Source: Nocardia sp. NBC_00565 (lineage in GTDB: Bacteria > Actinomycetota > Actinomycetes > Mycobacteriales > Mycobacteriaceae). Taken from it: a stretch of 64,000 nucleotides of DNA. The stretch's first letter is position 1, and the number at the start of each line of letters is the position of its first letter. Under the pieces are notes generated by a model. It was given only the letters and a program-made list of their open reading frames with translations. It had not been told where the DNA came from and made no database searches. Both the position numbers and the translations under genes were made by a program. Shown here in pieces: positions 45,260 through 54,290 of this stretch. The stretch lies in NCBI RefSeq assembly GCF_036345915.1, contig NZ_CP107785.1:8494001-8558000 (forward strand), given 5' to 3'.

Positions 45260-46516
45260 CTAGAACGCAGTCATGGGAGAGGTAGGAGAGAAGTCGACCG
45301 GTAGCACGGCCAGGGCCCGATGAAAAGGGCCCGGCCGCCAGGCTATTTCACCGACCGGTACGGCCAGCCGCATCTCGGGCAGCGCATCGAGAAGCTGATG
45401 GATCGCGTCCTCAGCGATCAGGTAGGCCATCGACCGCGCCGGGCAGGCATGCGGGCCGAGGCCCCACGCCAAATGTGAGCGATTGCCCGTGTGATCCCCG
45501 GTGCGGATTGCGGGGTCGTTGTTGCAGCCGGCCATGCTGACCAGGACCGGTTGGTGCGCGGGTAGCCAGGCGTCGTTGATGAGGATCGGCTGCCGGGGAT
45601 AGCTGGCGCAGAAGTTTGCCAGTGGCGGGTCGCTGAACAGGACTTCGTCGAGTGCGTCGCGCGTGGACAAGCTCCCGGCGAGGACGTCGCCTGCGAACCG
45701 GTCGTCGGTGAGGATCAGCAGCAGAGTGTTGGCTGTCAGGTTTTGCTGCAACTCGAACGCCGCAGCATAGAAGCCCGCCACTTGGTGGAGCATCTCGGCC
45801 TCGTCCAGCCGGGCCGGGTGCCGCAGCAATCGCGAGGTAATGTCGTCGCCGGGTTCGGCCCGTTTGAGGGCAATCAATTCCCGCAGCGCCTCGCTGAGCA
45901 TTTCGTTGCCCGAGTCGGCGTCTATGCCCTCGAACATCGCGGCCATAGCCGTCGCGGCCCGCTGGCCTATCTCCAGCGGGCAACCGAGCAGGAGATTGAC
46001 AACTTCGAACGCCACCGGGAAGGCGTACTGCCTGATCAGGTCGGCCGTACCGGCCTGGCAAAAAGTATTGATCCGTTGGACGGCGATCTGCTCCACAGTG
46101 TCATGGAGTGCATGCAGATCCACTTCGTCGATGCTCGCTGTGATCGCCTGCCGGTAGCGCTCATACTCCGCTCCGGCGCTTCTACTCGCGATGGGCCGCC
46201 ACCCCAGCATCGGCAGGATAGGGCAGTCGGCGGGGATGTTCTTCTGCCACGTGCGCGGATCAGCCGGAAAATGGTCGTGGTCATGGAGGACCCGTATCGC
46301 GGTATAATAGCCGATCACCAACGTCGCGGGCACGCCTGGGGCCAAGTCCACCGGCACCAAAGAGCCGTACTGCGTGCGCATTTCACGGTAGGCGCGGTGA
46401 GGATCCGCAGCGAAGTCCGGCGAGTACATCGATACCCGCGGACCATCGCCACCATTCGGTGAGCCGTAATCGACCGGACCGGATTGGGTGTGTGACGGAT
46501 AATGCGGGTTGGTCAT
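45260..46516 (-). CDS. Cytochrome P450 lacking ExxR (CYP157-like), in the RiPP island
   Basis: A 418-residue P450 from ATG 46516. The heme motif WGLGPHACPARSMAYL has the Cys ligand but the usual Phe is Trp and the residue after Cys is Pro. The K-helix ExxR is not present: the matching position reads DEVLF. The I-helix segment AGFYAAAFELQQN lacks the usual Gly-x-x-Thr oxygen-activating pair. Streptomyces CYP157 enzymes are known to lack ExxR and have similar heme loops. It is divergent from the RiPP genes across a 1.3-kb region and could tailor the peptide; this link is inference. Confidence 0.82.
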   Translation of the reverse strand: MTNPHYPSHTQSGPVDYGSPNGGDGPRVSMYSPDFAADPHRAYREMRTQYGSLVPVDLAPGVPATLVIGYYTAIRVLHDHDHFPADPRTWQKNIPADCPILPMLGWRPIASRSAGAEYERYRQAITASIDEVDLHALHDTVEQIAVQRINTFCQAGTADLIRQYAFPVAFEVVNLLLGCPLEIGQRAATAMAAMFEGIDADSGNEMLSEALRELIALKRAEPGDDITSRLLRHPARLDEAEMLHQVAGFYAAAFELQQNLTANTLLLILTDDRFAGDVLAGSLSTRDALDEVLFSDPPLANFCASYPRQPILINDAWLPAHQPVLVSMAGCNNDPAIRTGDHTGNRSHLAWGLGPHACPARSMAYLIAEDAIHQLLDALPEMRLAVPVGEIAWRPGPFHRALAVLPVDFSPTSPMTAF

Positions 46517-47791
46517 GGAATGTCGCTCCAAACTCTCCATTTGTGACGCAGCGCAACCACAGAGCGGGCGGCGCCCAGGTCGACACGCACCTGAGGTCAT
46601 CGACAGCGCCATAGTGTGACATCGGCTGGGGGCGCAGGGGCAGGACCGAAGGTGCCAGCAAGCTGGCAGACCGCGCCAGAAGTCACGGCACAAACCCGTC
46701 GGCTTCACCTCACATCGGCGGACTGGGCCCCTGGCCGGTCACCGCCCGGGTCGCGATTTCGGCTGCAATTCAGTACTTCACCACGGTCAGTTCCGCATCC
46801 CGCTTGGAGCGTCCCCGTCGTTGTATCCACTGCGACCGAAGCATGTGCCCACTGGTACCCGTAGCCGCGGAGCGTGATGATCAAGTGGGGCTGGTTCAGC
46901 TTGGTACGGAGTCTGGCCATGTGTACGTCCAGCGAGTCCAGCGCTGTGCGCATCAGGGCTTGCCCGACGCCCGTCTTGTGCCGGTCCGGCAACACATGCC
47001 AGGAATGCACTTGGCCCGCACCATCCGGGCGGAGGGACGCCTCTACGTAGTGGCCGGAACAATCTCGGACGTCGGTATGAAGCTCGTGGCATCGGCAGGC
47101 TGCTGGCCGGAAATACCTGCTCGGAGTCCGTCGCTTCCTCGGTCGGTGTGCGATTGCAATCCTCGGCCGCGGGCTGTGTTGATTGCGCCGGCGCAATCAC
47201 TATCGACCACCGCTGAGTTCCGGGCAATTTCACGTAGATTGCCGGTCGCCGGCCGGTAGTAATAGCGATCGACGGCGCTGCTGGCTGTCTCGGCCGCATC
47301 GACTGCACGATTGGCCATCCCGGTAAGTATTCGGCCGAAATCGGCAACCACAGATAAACCTTCCTGCCGCCGGTGACCGCACAAGACTCCGTCTCATCGG
47401 TTCTTGGTCGGCTTGGTCGTCTGCGTGTCACGATCGGCTCAATAGACGAGAACGACAGGTTCCTCCAGGCCGGTAACGTCCTGGAGTTGACGGAGTCGCG
47501 GCTCCCGGAGTCACGCTCCACGGGTTGGCTTGTCCGACAACGAGATTCTGTACTGCACGCACCCGCCCTGCCAGAACAGAAACAAGTTGTAACGTTCTCG
47601 TAAGGAAGACGGGAACCGCGGGCATAGGTAATGCTGTTGTGCCGCAATACGCTTGATCAACCGGGCCGACGACCTGTCGCCCGGCGACGATCATCTCCCG
47701 TACCTGCATGCCGGAATCTTCTGCCGGGTATTTCGCCTTGTGACCGGCAGCTCCGCCATTCGCAACGGGAGAGATACAGGGAGGTTCTGTC
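46517..47791. other. 1.3-kb region without an intact gene, between the P450 and RiPP precursor
   Basis: No frame here looks like a real full-length gene: the open frames have shadow-type composition (runs of Arg, Pro, Ser). The only recognisable piece is a response-regulator DNA-binding fragment at 46831-46962. The precursor's ribosome site AGGGAGG lies at 47778-47784. The promoters of the P450 and of the RiPP operon must be in this region. A minus-strand frame at 47043-47384 (VVADFGRILTGMANRAVDAAE...) might be a decayed gene, but I cannot name it. Confidence 0.55.
46831..46962 (-). pseudogene. Fragment of an OmpR-type winged-helix DNA-binding domain
   Basis: The minus-strand frame reads ALDSLDVHMARLRTKLNQP followed by HLIITLRGYGYQW. 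This is the recognition helix and wing end of OmpR/PhoB-type response regulators (consensus VDVHIxRLRxKL ... IxTVRGxGYxx). The receiver domain is absent, and the sequence upstream in frame has only weak resemblance. Most likely a relic of a regulator that once accompanied the RiPP genes, or a truncated SARP-like regulator. Confidence 0.6.
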
Positions 47792-47935
47792 ATGGAAAAT
47801 CTTGCCGAACTCGCCGAGCTGGATCCTGAGCAGTTGATGGCCAACTCCAGTCCCGCATTGCGGGCCGCGATCGAACGTCACAAGACGCAATCCAGAGGTA
47901 ACGGCTTCACGTCGTTCATCAGCCCCGATAAGTAG
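47792..47935 (+). CDS. RiPP precursor peptide (FxsA-like, two tandem F-x-S motifs)
   Basis: A 47-residue peptide starting at ATG 47792, preceded by AGGGAGG at 8-bp spacing. An acidic, Leu-rich leader (MENLAELAELDPEQLM, then SPALRAAIERH) resembles leaders of FxSxx-COOH peptides. The C-terminus SRGNGFTSFISPDK contains FTS (39-41) and FIS (42-44), two consecutive F-x-S triplets, then PDK. It sits 92 bp ahead of an FxsB-type radical SAM gene on the same strand. In that family the maturase forms cyclophane cross-links between an aromatic residue and a residue two positions later. The gene is shorter than normal ORF cut-offs; I read it by translation. Confidence 0.85.
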   Translation: MENLAELAELDPEQLMANSSPALRAAIERHKTQSRGNGFTSFISPDK

Positions 47936-48027
47936 CCCGGATGTAAACCTTCCGCGGGCGACTGGTGTGCAGGCCAGCCCCGTGGGAGGACACAGCGCAG
48001 AGCGAACGAGGGATGGAGGCGGGGCCG

Positions 48028-49251
48028 GTGACCGTAAAACGTTCCGGGAGTCAAATGTATTGGCCCACAGTCGGGTTAGACGTCGCAAAGTTGATTCGCG
48101 GCGGTTGGGAGCCGCAGCCCTTCGTGGAGTTCGTCGTCAAGATCCACAGTCGGTGCAATCTGGCCTGTGACTACTGCTACATCTACGAGATGGCCGACCA
48201 GAGTTGGCGAGAGCAGCCGAGGACGATGAGCCGCCAGGTTTTCGCCGACGCTTGCCGGATGATCGGCGAGCATGCCCGCCGATTCGCGCTGCCCGCAGTT
48301 GATCTCGTATTCCACGGTGGGGAGCCATTACTGGCGGGACATCGGAACCTGGAGTACTTCGCCCGACAGGCCCGGGAACTGCTCGAGCCGAACACCGAAG
48401 TGCGTCTGGGGATGCAGACCAACGGCACGCTGCTCGATGCGGAGTTCCTGCGTATCTGCGATGAATCGGGTATCCAGATCGGAGTCAGTATCGATGGCAG
48501 TGAAGACGGGCATGACCGACATCGGCGGGATCGGCGAGGTGCGGGAAGCTACGCTCGGGTCACCGCGGGGCTCGGCCAGCTGCTGGCCGCCGATCGGCGC
48601 CACCTGTTCTCCGGCCTACTGTGCACGATCGAGGTGGCCAACGACCCGGTGGAAACCTACGAAGCGCTCGCGAAGTTCCGCCCGCCGGCGATCGATTTCT
48701 TACTACCGCATGGCAATTGGACAACTCCGCCACCGGCGTTGACAGTCGGCGACCCCGCCACACCCTATGCGGACTGGCTCATCGCGGTATTCGATCGCTG
48801 GTATCACGCACCGACGTTCGAAACCCACGTACGGCTCTTCGACGACATCATCGACCTCCTGCTGGGCGGGCAGCCGACATCGGAAGCCGTTGGACTCGCG
48901 CCCATTCGACTGGCCGTGATCGAGACCGACGGCACTCTCGAACAGGTCGACGAACTGAAGTCGACCTTCGCGGGGGCCACCAGACTTCTCCTCGAGGGCG
49001 AGGGTAATCCGCTCGACCAGGCGCTGCGGGAACCGTCCATGGTCGCCCGCCAGATCGGGGTCGCCGCGCTCAGCGACACCTGCCGCGCCTGCCCGGTACG
49101 CGCCGTGTGCGGCGGTGGGCACTACGCGCACCGATATCGCGCGGACAACGGCTTCCGCAACCCATCAGTGTATTGCTCCGACCTGCAGAAGTTGATCTAC
49201 CACATCGAATCCCGAATCCGCGCGGATGTCGACACCGCAATCAGCACTTAG
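48028..49251 (+). CDS. fxsB: FxsB-family radical SAM/SPASM cyclophane-forming peptide maturase
   Basis: A 407-residue radical SAM enzyme. The 4Fe-4S motif CNLACDYC (Cys 43, 47, 50) sits in the FxsB-typical context WPTVGLDVAKLIRGGWEPQP, EFVVKIHSRC, CYIYEMADQSWREQP; HGGEPLLAG and MQTNGTLLD follow. A C-terminal SPASM region (DTCRACPVRAVCGGG ... VYC) binds auxiliary clusters. The start GTG 48028 has GGAGG 8 bp upstream; ATG 48013 and GTG 47965 are alternatives. It should cross-link the core of the peptide encoded just upstream. Confidence 0.9.
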   Translation: MTVKRSGSQMYWPTVGLDVAKLIRGGWEPQPFVEFVVKIHSRCNLACDYCYIYEMADQSWREQPRTMSRQVFADACRMIGEHARRFALPAVDLVFHGGEPLLAGHRNLEYFARQARELLEPNTEVRLGMQTNGTLLDAEFLRICDESGIQIGVSIDGSEDGHDRHRRDRRGAGSYARVTAGLGQLLAADRRHLFSGLLCTIEVANDPVETYEALAKFRPPAIDFLLPHGNWTTPPPALTVGDPATPYADWLIAVFDRWYHAPTFETHVRLFDDIIDLLLGGQPTSEAVGLAPIRLAVIETDGTLEQVDELKSTFAGATRLLLEGEGNPLDQALREPSMVARQIGVAALSDTCRACPVRAVCGGGHYAHRYRADNGFRNPSVYCSDLQKLIYHIESRIRADVDTAIST

Positions 49252-49267
49252 CGACAGGAGACCGACC

Positions 49268-51061
49268 GTGACCGCGACATTCGCCGGGATCGACGATGCC
49301 ACCGCCGATTTGAGCTCCGGCCACGGAACCGAGCGGTCCATTGCGGTACTGGCGAACGGCCTGTTGACGACGCGGACGATTCTGCTGCGCACAGCCATTG
49401 CCGAAATCACCACACAGCTACCCGAAATCGCTGACCGCGCCGGACTTTCCCTGGCCTATCAGACCATGGCCGAACTCCAACGATCACATCCAGCGGCGGT
49501 CACAGCGTTACTGTCGTACCCGCACACCGGCCCATGGCTCGCCCGCGTCCTGCATCGCATTCACGCCGCACCCGACGACGAGACGACCCCCCTGTGGGCT
49601 GACTGCGGCTATCTGGGCTGGCTCGCCGCCGCCGGTGGTATCACCTGCCGGGCCGAGGGCTCAATGAAACTCGTGGTGCGCAACGGTGTCGTGATGCTGC
49701 CCGGGATCGGCATGGTTCGCTTCGGATCCGCCGAGGACTGCGGGCACTGCGAACTGCGCTGGACAAGTGAGGGCGCCTTGCACTTCACTCGGGACACGAC
49801 CACCGTCCTGATCTCGTGCACGGATGAGGAGTCCGACCCGGTATGGCTACCCCTGCGGCGACTGTGCGGGGCAGCGGACGAGCCGGAGGTTTTTCTCGAC
49901 GACCTCGATCCGTTCCGTGACTTCCTCGATGACAGAACGCCGGCCCGGCTGACGGCGGCACAAGCCGAATTGTGGCAGCAGGATTTCGCGGCGGCCTGGG
50001 ACCTGTTGGACCGTGATTTCGACCGATATCTGGTACCGATGCGCAGTTGCTTGCAGGCCCTGGCACCCCTGAGTGTCCGACCGCTTGTGGCCAGCACCAG
50101 CCACACCTCGTCCACCGGGCTCGGGTGCGTCTACACCACCGCCCCAGCGGATCCCTGTCAGCTGGCACTTTCGCTGATCCACGAGATCCAGCACACCAAG
50201 TTCACCCTCCTGACCGATCAGGTGGTCCTGGTGGATCCGGATCCGGCATGCCACTTCTACGCACCATGGCGCGACGACCCGCGCCCGATCTTCGGACTGC
50301 TACACGGGATTTACGCATTCTTCGGCGTCACCGACTTCTGGCGAGTCCATCGTCACGCCGACTGCCACCGCTCCCAGCAGGCGCACGTCGATTTCGAATT
50401 GTGGCGCATACAGGTGGAAGCGGCTATGACGCACGCGTCGACCTCCGGGCTGCTCACCGACTCCGGTGCACAATTCATCGACACGCTCCGGGCGGGCATG
50501 CGTCCCTGGAGCAGCGAGGATGTGTCCGCCGAGGCCAGGCTGGCCGCATCCGAAGCGTCCGCCGCGCATCGGACGTTCTGGCAGGTGCGCAACCTGATAC
50601 CGGACGCCGGGGGCATCGCCAACCTGGCTGCCCAGTGGACGGCACAGGCGTCACGGCCCACAGTGCTACCGTCCGCGGGGCACGCGGATCAGCAGACCGT
50701 GCCGGATGGATATCGCCGCCTTCACCTTTCGGCACAACTGAAGGTGTTCGACAGTGGACCGGCCGGAGCCCTCGCGAGCCCGGACCAGCCGCACGGTGAC
50801 CGGGCCTACCTGGCCGGCGACCTGTCCGAAGCGGTCGCGCTGTACGCCCGGGAGTTGCACGCCGACCCGCTCCGGCCACAACTGTGGGCGGGCTTGGCGT
50901 TGACCATGCCGAAGCTGTACCCGGACAGCAACTTCAGCATCCTGAACACCAGGGCAGAGGTGGCGGCCCGGCTGTATCGGACGGTGCGGGCGGATACCGG
51001 CACTGCCGCGATCATCGATCTGGTTCGATGGTTGTCGAACTGCCCTGACGTCGATGGATAG
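49268..51061 (+). CDS. HExxH-motif RiPP-associated protein (stand-alone)
   Basis: A 597-residue protein starting at GTG 49268 behind CAGGAG, 16 bp after fxsB. The motif SLIHEIQHTKFTLL (HEIQH at 305-309) is followed by GLLHGIYAFFGVTDFWR, the layout of the HExxH domain found beside or fused to FxsB-type enzymes. HExxH domains fused to cyclophane-forming radical SAM enzymes have been shown to be 2-oxoglutarate-dependent beta-hydroxylases rather than proteases. The N-terminal 250 residues and the C-terminal TPR-like part (AYLAGDLSEAVALYAREL) are less conserved. Likely second tailoring step on the same peptide. Confidence 0.85.
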   Translation: MTATFAGIDDATADLSSGHGTERSIAVLANGLLTTRTILLRTAIAEITTQLPEIADRAGLSLAYQTMAELQRSHPAAVTALLSYPHTGPWLARVLHRIHAAPDDETTPLWADCGYLGWLAAAGGITCRAEGSMKLVVRNGVVMLPGIGMVRFGSAEDCGHCELRWTSEGALHFTRDTTTVLISCTDEESDPVWLPLRRLCGAADEPEVFLDDLDPFRDFLDDRTPARLTAAQAELWQQDFAAAWDLLDRDFDRYLVPMRSCLQALAPLSVRPLVASTSHTSSTGLGCVYTTAPADPCQLALSLIHEIQHTKFTLLTDQVVLVDPDPACHFYAPWRDDPRPIFGLLHGIYAFFGVTDFWRVHRHADCHRSQQAHVDFELWRIQVEAAMTHASTSGLLTDSGAQFIDTLRAGMRPWSSEDVSAEARLAASEASAAHRTFWQVRNLIPDAGGIANLAAQWTAQASRPTVLPSAGHADQQTVPDGYRRLHLSAQLKVFDSGPAGALASPDQPHGDRAYLAGDLSEAVALYARELHADPLRPQLWAGLALTMPKLYPDSNFSILNTRAEVAARLYRTVRADTGTAAIIDLVRWLSNCPDVDG

Positions 51062-52268
51062 GTCGGGGATCCACACCAATCGGAATTTCCTCCTACTGTG
51101 GTCCGGCAACGCTACATCGCTTGTGGGGTTCCACGGCGTCCGAATCGCCTATCCACTGCTGGCGCTCACGGTGACCGGCTCCCCAGCCGCCGCCGGTTGG
51201 GTCGGGTTCGCACTGAGCGTGCCGAGCCTGATCTTCCAGATTCCCGCCGGCGTGGTTGCGGACTGTTCCGACCGACTGCGAACCTTGCTGCTATGCCAGG
51301 TCATCGGGCTGACAGCGACGTGCCTGGCCGCCGTGGCGGTCGCGGCCCAGCTGTCCGGCCTCGGCCAGTTGCTCGGTGCCGCAGCGTTCGTCGAGGGCAG
51401 CGTCTATGTCTTCCTCGGCCTCAGCGAGCTGGCCGCGGTCCGTGACCTGGTGACCCTCGCGCAACGACCCGCGGCGTTCTCTTTCCTCGAAGCCGAACAG
51501 CCGATCGCCATCCTGGTCGGGCGAGCGGCAGGTGCCGCGATCTACGGCGTCGCCCGCTGGCTGCCATTCGCGGCCAACGCCGTGTCATATCTGTACTGCT
51601 TCGCCACACTGGTGCTGATCCGTTCGAACTCGTCGCGGTCGTATGCCGACGAGTCCGCGGACCGGTCGGTCGGCCGCAATATCGCAGCCGGTGTTCGCGT
51701 CGTGTGGACCGAACCGTTCCTGCGGGTGTCGACGGCCATGATCGGTGGGTCGAATATCGTCATTCAAGTTGTCCTGCTGCTGATCCTGGTGGAGCTGAAG
51801 CGCGGCGGCCACCCTGCATGGACGGTGGGTGTCGTGCTCGGTACCGCGGGAGTGGGCGGAGTCCTCGGCGCGGCCGCGGCATCATGGGTCACCCGCCGCA
51901 TCCCACCCCGGCTCGTCTATCGGGGAGCATTGTGGGCCTGGACCGCCCTGCTGGTCCCGATTGCGTTGAGCGCCAACACCATTGTGCTGGCCGTGTGCTG
52001 GGGCGCAATCGGCGGCGTCGGTGTGGTCAGCAACGTCGCGTTGACCCTGTGCCGGGTCGAGGTCATACCCGAACACACGCTCGGTCGTACCGTCGCGGCC
52101 ATGGCGATTGTCTGCGACGGCGCGGTAGCGATCGGTGCGCTCGGCGCTGGCTACCTGCTCTCCACTGTCGGGATCGTCACCACGCGATGGACCGCGCTTG
52201 CGGCGATGTGCACACTCGCCGTGTATGCGACCATCCGCACCGCTGCGAGGACAACCGCTCAGAGATGA
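51054..52268 (+). CDS. MFS transporter, probable exporter of the RiPP
   Basis: A 404-residue major facilitator of the MFS_3 (exporter) type with about 12 membrane helices (NFLLLWSGNATSLVGFHGVRI, AGVVADCSDRLRTLL as the loop 2-3 motif, FLEAEQPIAILVGRAAGAAI). ATG 51054 lies inside the end of the HExxH gene (8-bp overlap), so it is the last gene of a precursor-FxsB-HExxH-MFS operon. This coupling makes peptide export or self-resistance its most likely job. Confidence 0.87.
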   Translation: MDRSGIHTNRNFLLLWSGNATSLVGFHGVRIAYPLLALTVTGSPAAAGWVGFALSVPSLIFQIPAGVVADCSDRLRTLLLCQVIGLTATCLAAVAVAAQLSGLGQLLGAAAFVEGSVYVFLGLSELAAVRDLVTLAQRPAAFSFLEAEQPIAILVGRAAGAAIYGVARWLPFAANAVSYLYCFATLVLIRSNSSRSYADESADRSVGRNIAAGVRVVWTEPFLRVSTAMIGGSNIVIQVVLLLILVELKRGGHPAWTVGVVLGTAGVGGVLGAAAASWVTRRIPPRLVYRGALWAWTALLVPIALSANTIVLAVCWGAIGGVGVVSNVALTLCRVEVIPEHTLGRTVAAMAIVCDGAVAIGALGAGYLLSTVGIVTTRWTALAAMCTLAVYATIRTAARTTAQR

Positions 52269-52520
52269 CGTCACCCGGCTACAACGCTCGCAGTGACCCG
52301 GGGCCCAGCGGCTGTCCGTCCGGGAGATCTGGACTTAGTGGGAGTGCAGGATCTGGGATGAGTAGTGGTGCCGGTCGAAGAACGCCAGCGCTGAGGGATG
52401 TTCTCGCCCGGGTGTTGCGGTCATCGCGCGTACGCTGCCGCGACGGGCTGCACAACTCGGGCTGGTCGCCCACTCGCGTCGAGGTGATCCATGCCGCGGG
52501 CCTGAGGAGTGAGTCGCGCC

Positions 52521-54185
52521 GTGTCCATTGAAGTACCGCACGAGGTGGCGCTGTTCCTGAATTACATGGGTGTCCCGTATCCGGACATCGATGAGGATCA
52601 GGTACGTGAATTGGCTGGTCAGGTGCGGGATTTCGCCACGAACCTACGCGACACCCACGAGTCGGCCACTGGCGCGATCCAGGATATGGGCTCGGTCTAT
52701 TCGGGATATTCCTACGAGCAACTGGTCACGGTGTGGGCGCGGATGAGCTCATCGCACATGGCGGACTTGGATGGGGCGTGCCATGTGGTGGCGAAGGTCC
52801 TGGACGTCGCCGCGGAGGTGATCACCGTGGTGAAGGTCGCTGTGCTTGCCGGATTGGCTGCGATGGCGGCGAGTTACACGGCCCTCATGGCTGCCACCGT
52901 GCCCACCGTGGGTTTATCGGCCGCACTCACCGCAGCTATCCGGGCGGCCGCGACCAAGGTGGTCACCGCGATGGAGCAGATGGTGATCGGTTATATCGCC
53001 ACCGAGGTGATCGACAAGGCCATCGAACCGCTCGAGCACACCATCGAGCGCATGATCAACGGCGTCGTGTACGACGCTGCGAAACAGCTACTGGATGTAC
53101 CGCCCGACAGCTCGTCGGCACTGCCGCTGCACATCGAACCCGATGAGGTACTGCGGTACAGCGATATGCTCGACGAATACGCCGACGACGTCCTCCGGCA
53201 TGCCATGACCTTCGCCGACAACGTTGCCGCGCTGGACTTCAGCACGTCCAGCGAGCGCGATGATCTGGTTGGCCCCGGCCCGAACACCTCCGACATCACG
53301 CCCGGATCATCACATCCCGACACCGGTCCTGAACTGTCGTCCACTCCAACGACTTCGGCCGAGACGGCGCCGGAAGTAAGCGGATCGCGGCCGATGGAAG
53401 CCGCTCCGGTCGGCGCCAACAGTGCCGATTCCCGGACAGCGGACACATCCGACGACGGCCGTTCTGCTACCGCACCCGAGCGAGCTGCTGTGCCCAAGGC
53501 GCAAGCCGACACCGGCACCGCAGCTGTGCCCAGCGCACAAGAGCGCACCGATAGCGGCGGAGTGAACTCGGCCGCTATCGCCGCCGACCGCGCGGCAGCG
53601 ATGCCGACACCGGCCGACAACCGTTCCCTCCCGACGCCGACCGACGCGACGCATAATTTGCGCGAGATGACCCAGCGGCTACCGGAGATCTCGCCACATT
53701 CCTTGGAAAACGTCGCGCAACCTATCGAAGACTTTGCGCGGCATAGCCGTTCAGGCGAACATTCGCCGGCCTCGTTGGGAGCCGACACACCCGAAAACGT
53801 CCTGCCGCCTGGGTCCGACTCCGTCCAGAACAGTCACGCGAACACGACCGACGGCCAGCCGGGTGCTTCCCCAGTGCAGGGCACGCGGCAGGGTATTTCG
53901 TCGTCGACTCCGTGGCAGCGTTCCGTGCCGCCGGGCAAACGAGCAAAGGCAGCCGCGAAGCCTGCTGCGAGCAACGTTGGCAAGCAGCGCGCCACCGATC
54001 CGGCAACCGACAAACCGATAAGGACGCCGTGGTCGACGAAGCCCGAGCCCACCCCGGTCACCGATCCCAAGGTTTTCACGCCGGACACTGCGGGCCCGGC
54101 GCCTGTGCTCCCGGCCGACAGCCTCGCGACCGCAGCGGAGCGACCGAACAAGGCGGCCGATCGCGCCACCGAACCGCCCATCTGA
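52521..54185 (+). CDS. WXG100-like / CpnT-N-terminal-like protein with disordered tail, no toxin domain
   Basis: A 554-residue protein from GTG 52521 (GAGGAG at 52504). Residues 1-200 match the N-terminal helical domain of actinobacterial type VII-linked polymorphic toxins (SIEVPHEVALFLNYMGVPYP, VRELAGQVRDFATNLRDTHE, a hydrophobic stretch VVKVAVLAGLAAMAASYTALM). Residues 250-554 are low-complexity Ser/Thr/Pro/Ala sequence with no folded C-terminal effector, unlike normal toxins of this group. The 252 bp separating it from the exporter gene contain nothing I recognise. No immunity gene follows. Confidence 0.72.
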   Translation: MSIEVPHEVALFLNYMGVPYPDIDEDQVRELAGQVRDFATNLRDTHESATGAIQDMGSVYSGYSYEQLVTVWARMSSSHMADLDGACHVVAKVLDVAAEVITVVKVAVLAGLAAMAASYTALMAATVPTVGLSAALTAAIRAAATKVVTAMEQMVIGYIATEVIDKAIEPLEHTIERMINGVVYDAAKQLLDVPPDSSSALPLHIEPDEVLRYSDMLDEYADDVLRHAMTFADNVAALDFSTSSERDDLVGPGPNTSDITPGSSHPDTGPELSSTPTTSAETAPEVSGSRPMEAAPVGANSADSRTADTSDDGRSATAPERAAVPKAQADTGTAAVPSAQERTDSGGVNSAAIAADRAAAMPTPADNRSLPTPTDATHNLREMTQRLPEISPHSLENVAQPIEDFARHSRSGEHSPASLGADTPENVLPPGSDSVQNSHANTTDGQPGASPVQGTRQGISSSTPWQRSVPPGKRAKAAAKPAASNVGKQRATDPATDKPIRTPWSTKPEPTPVTDPKVFTPDTAGPAPVLPADSLATAAERPNKAADRATEPPI

Positions 54186-54290
54186 GCGCACAGCGACAGC
54201 AAGAGGCAGCCGACCACCCCAGGAGCTCATCGACCATCAACCAGTCGATGCCCGCTCCAGCGAAATAACCAGTCCCACAACAGAAGACGT

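Noticed and set aside
46787..47647. 286-codon minus-strand frame upstream of the RiPP precursor
   Set aside because: Sequence is rich in Arg, Pro and Ser without any domain pattern, and it overlaps the OmpR-type fragment in another frame.
47428..47844. Minus-strand frame overlapping the RiPP precursor start
   Set aside because: No homology pattern; it would cover the ribosome site and start of the precursor, which has strong contextual support.
47965..48027. Upstream start GTG 47965 for the radical SAM protein
   Set aside because: It has no good ribosome site and adds residues unlike the family; GGAGG 8 bp before GTG 48028 is better.
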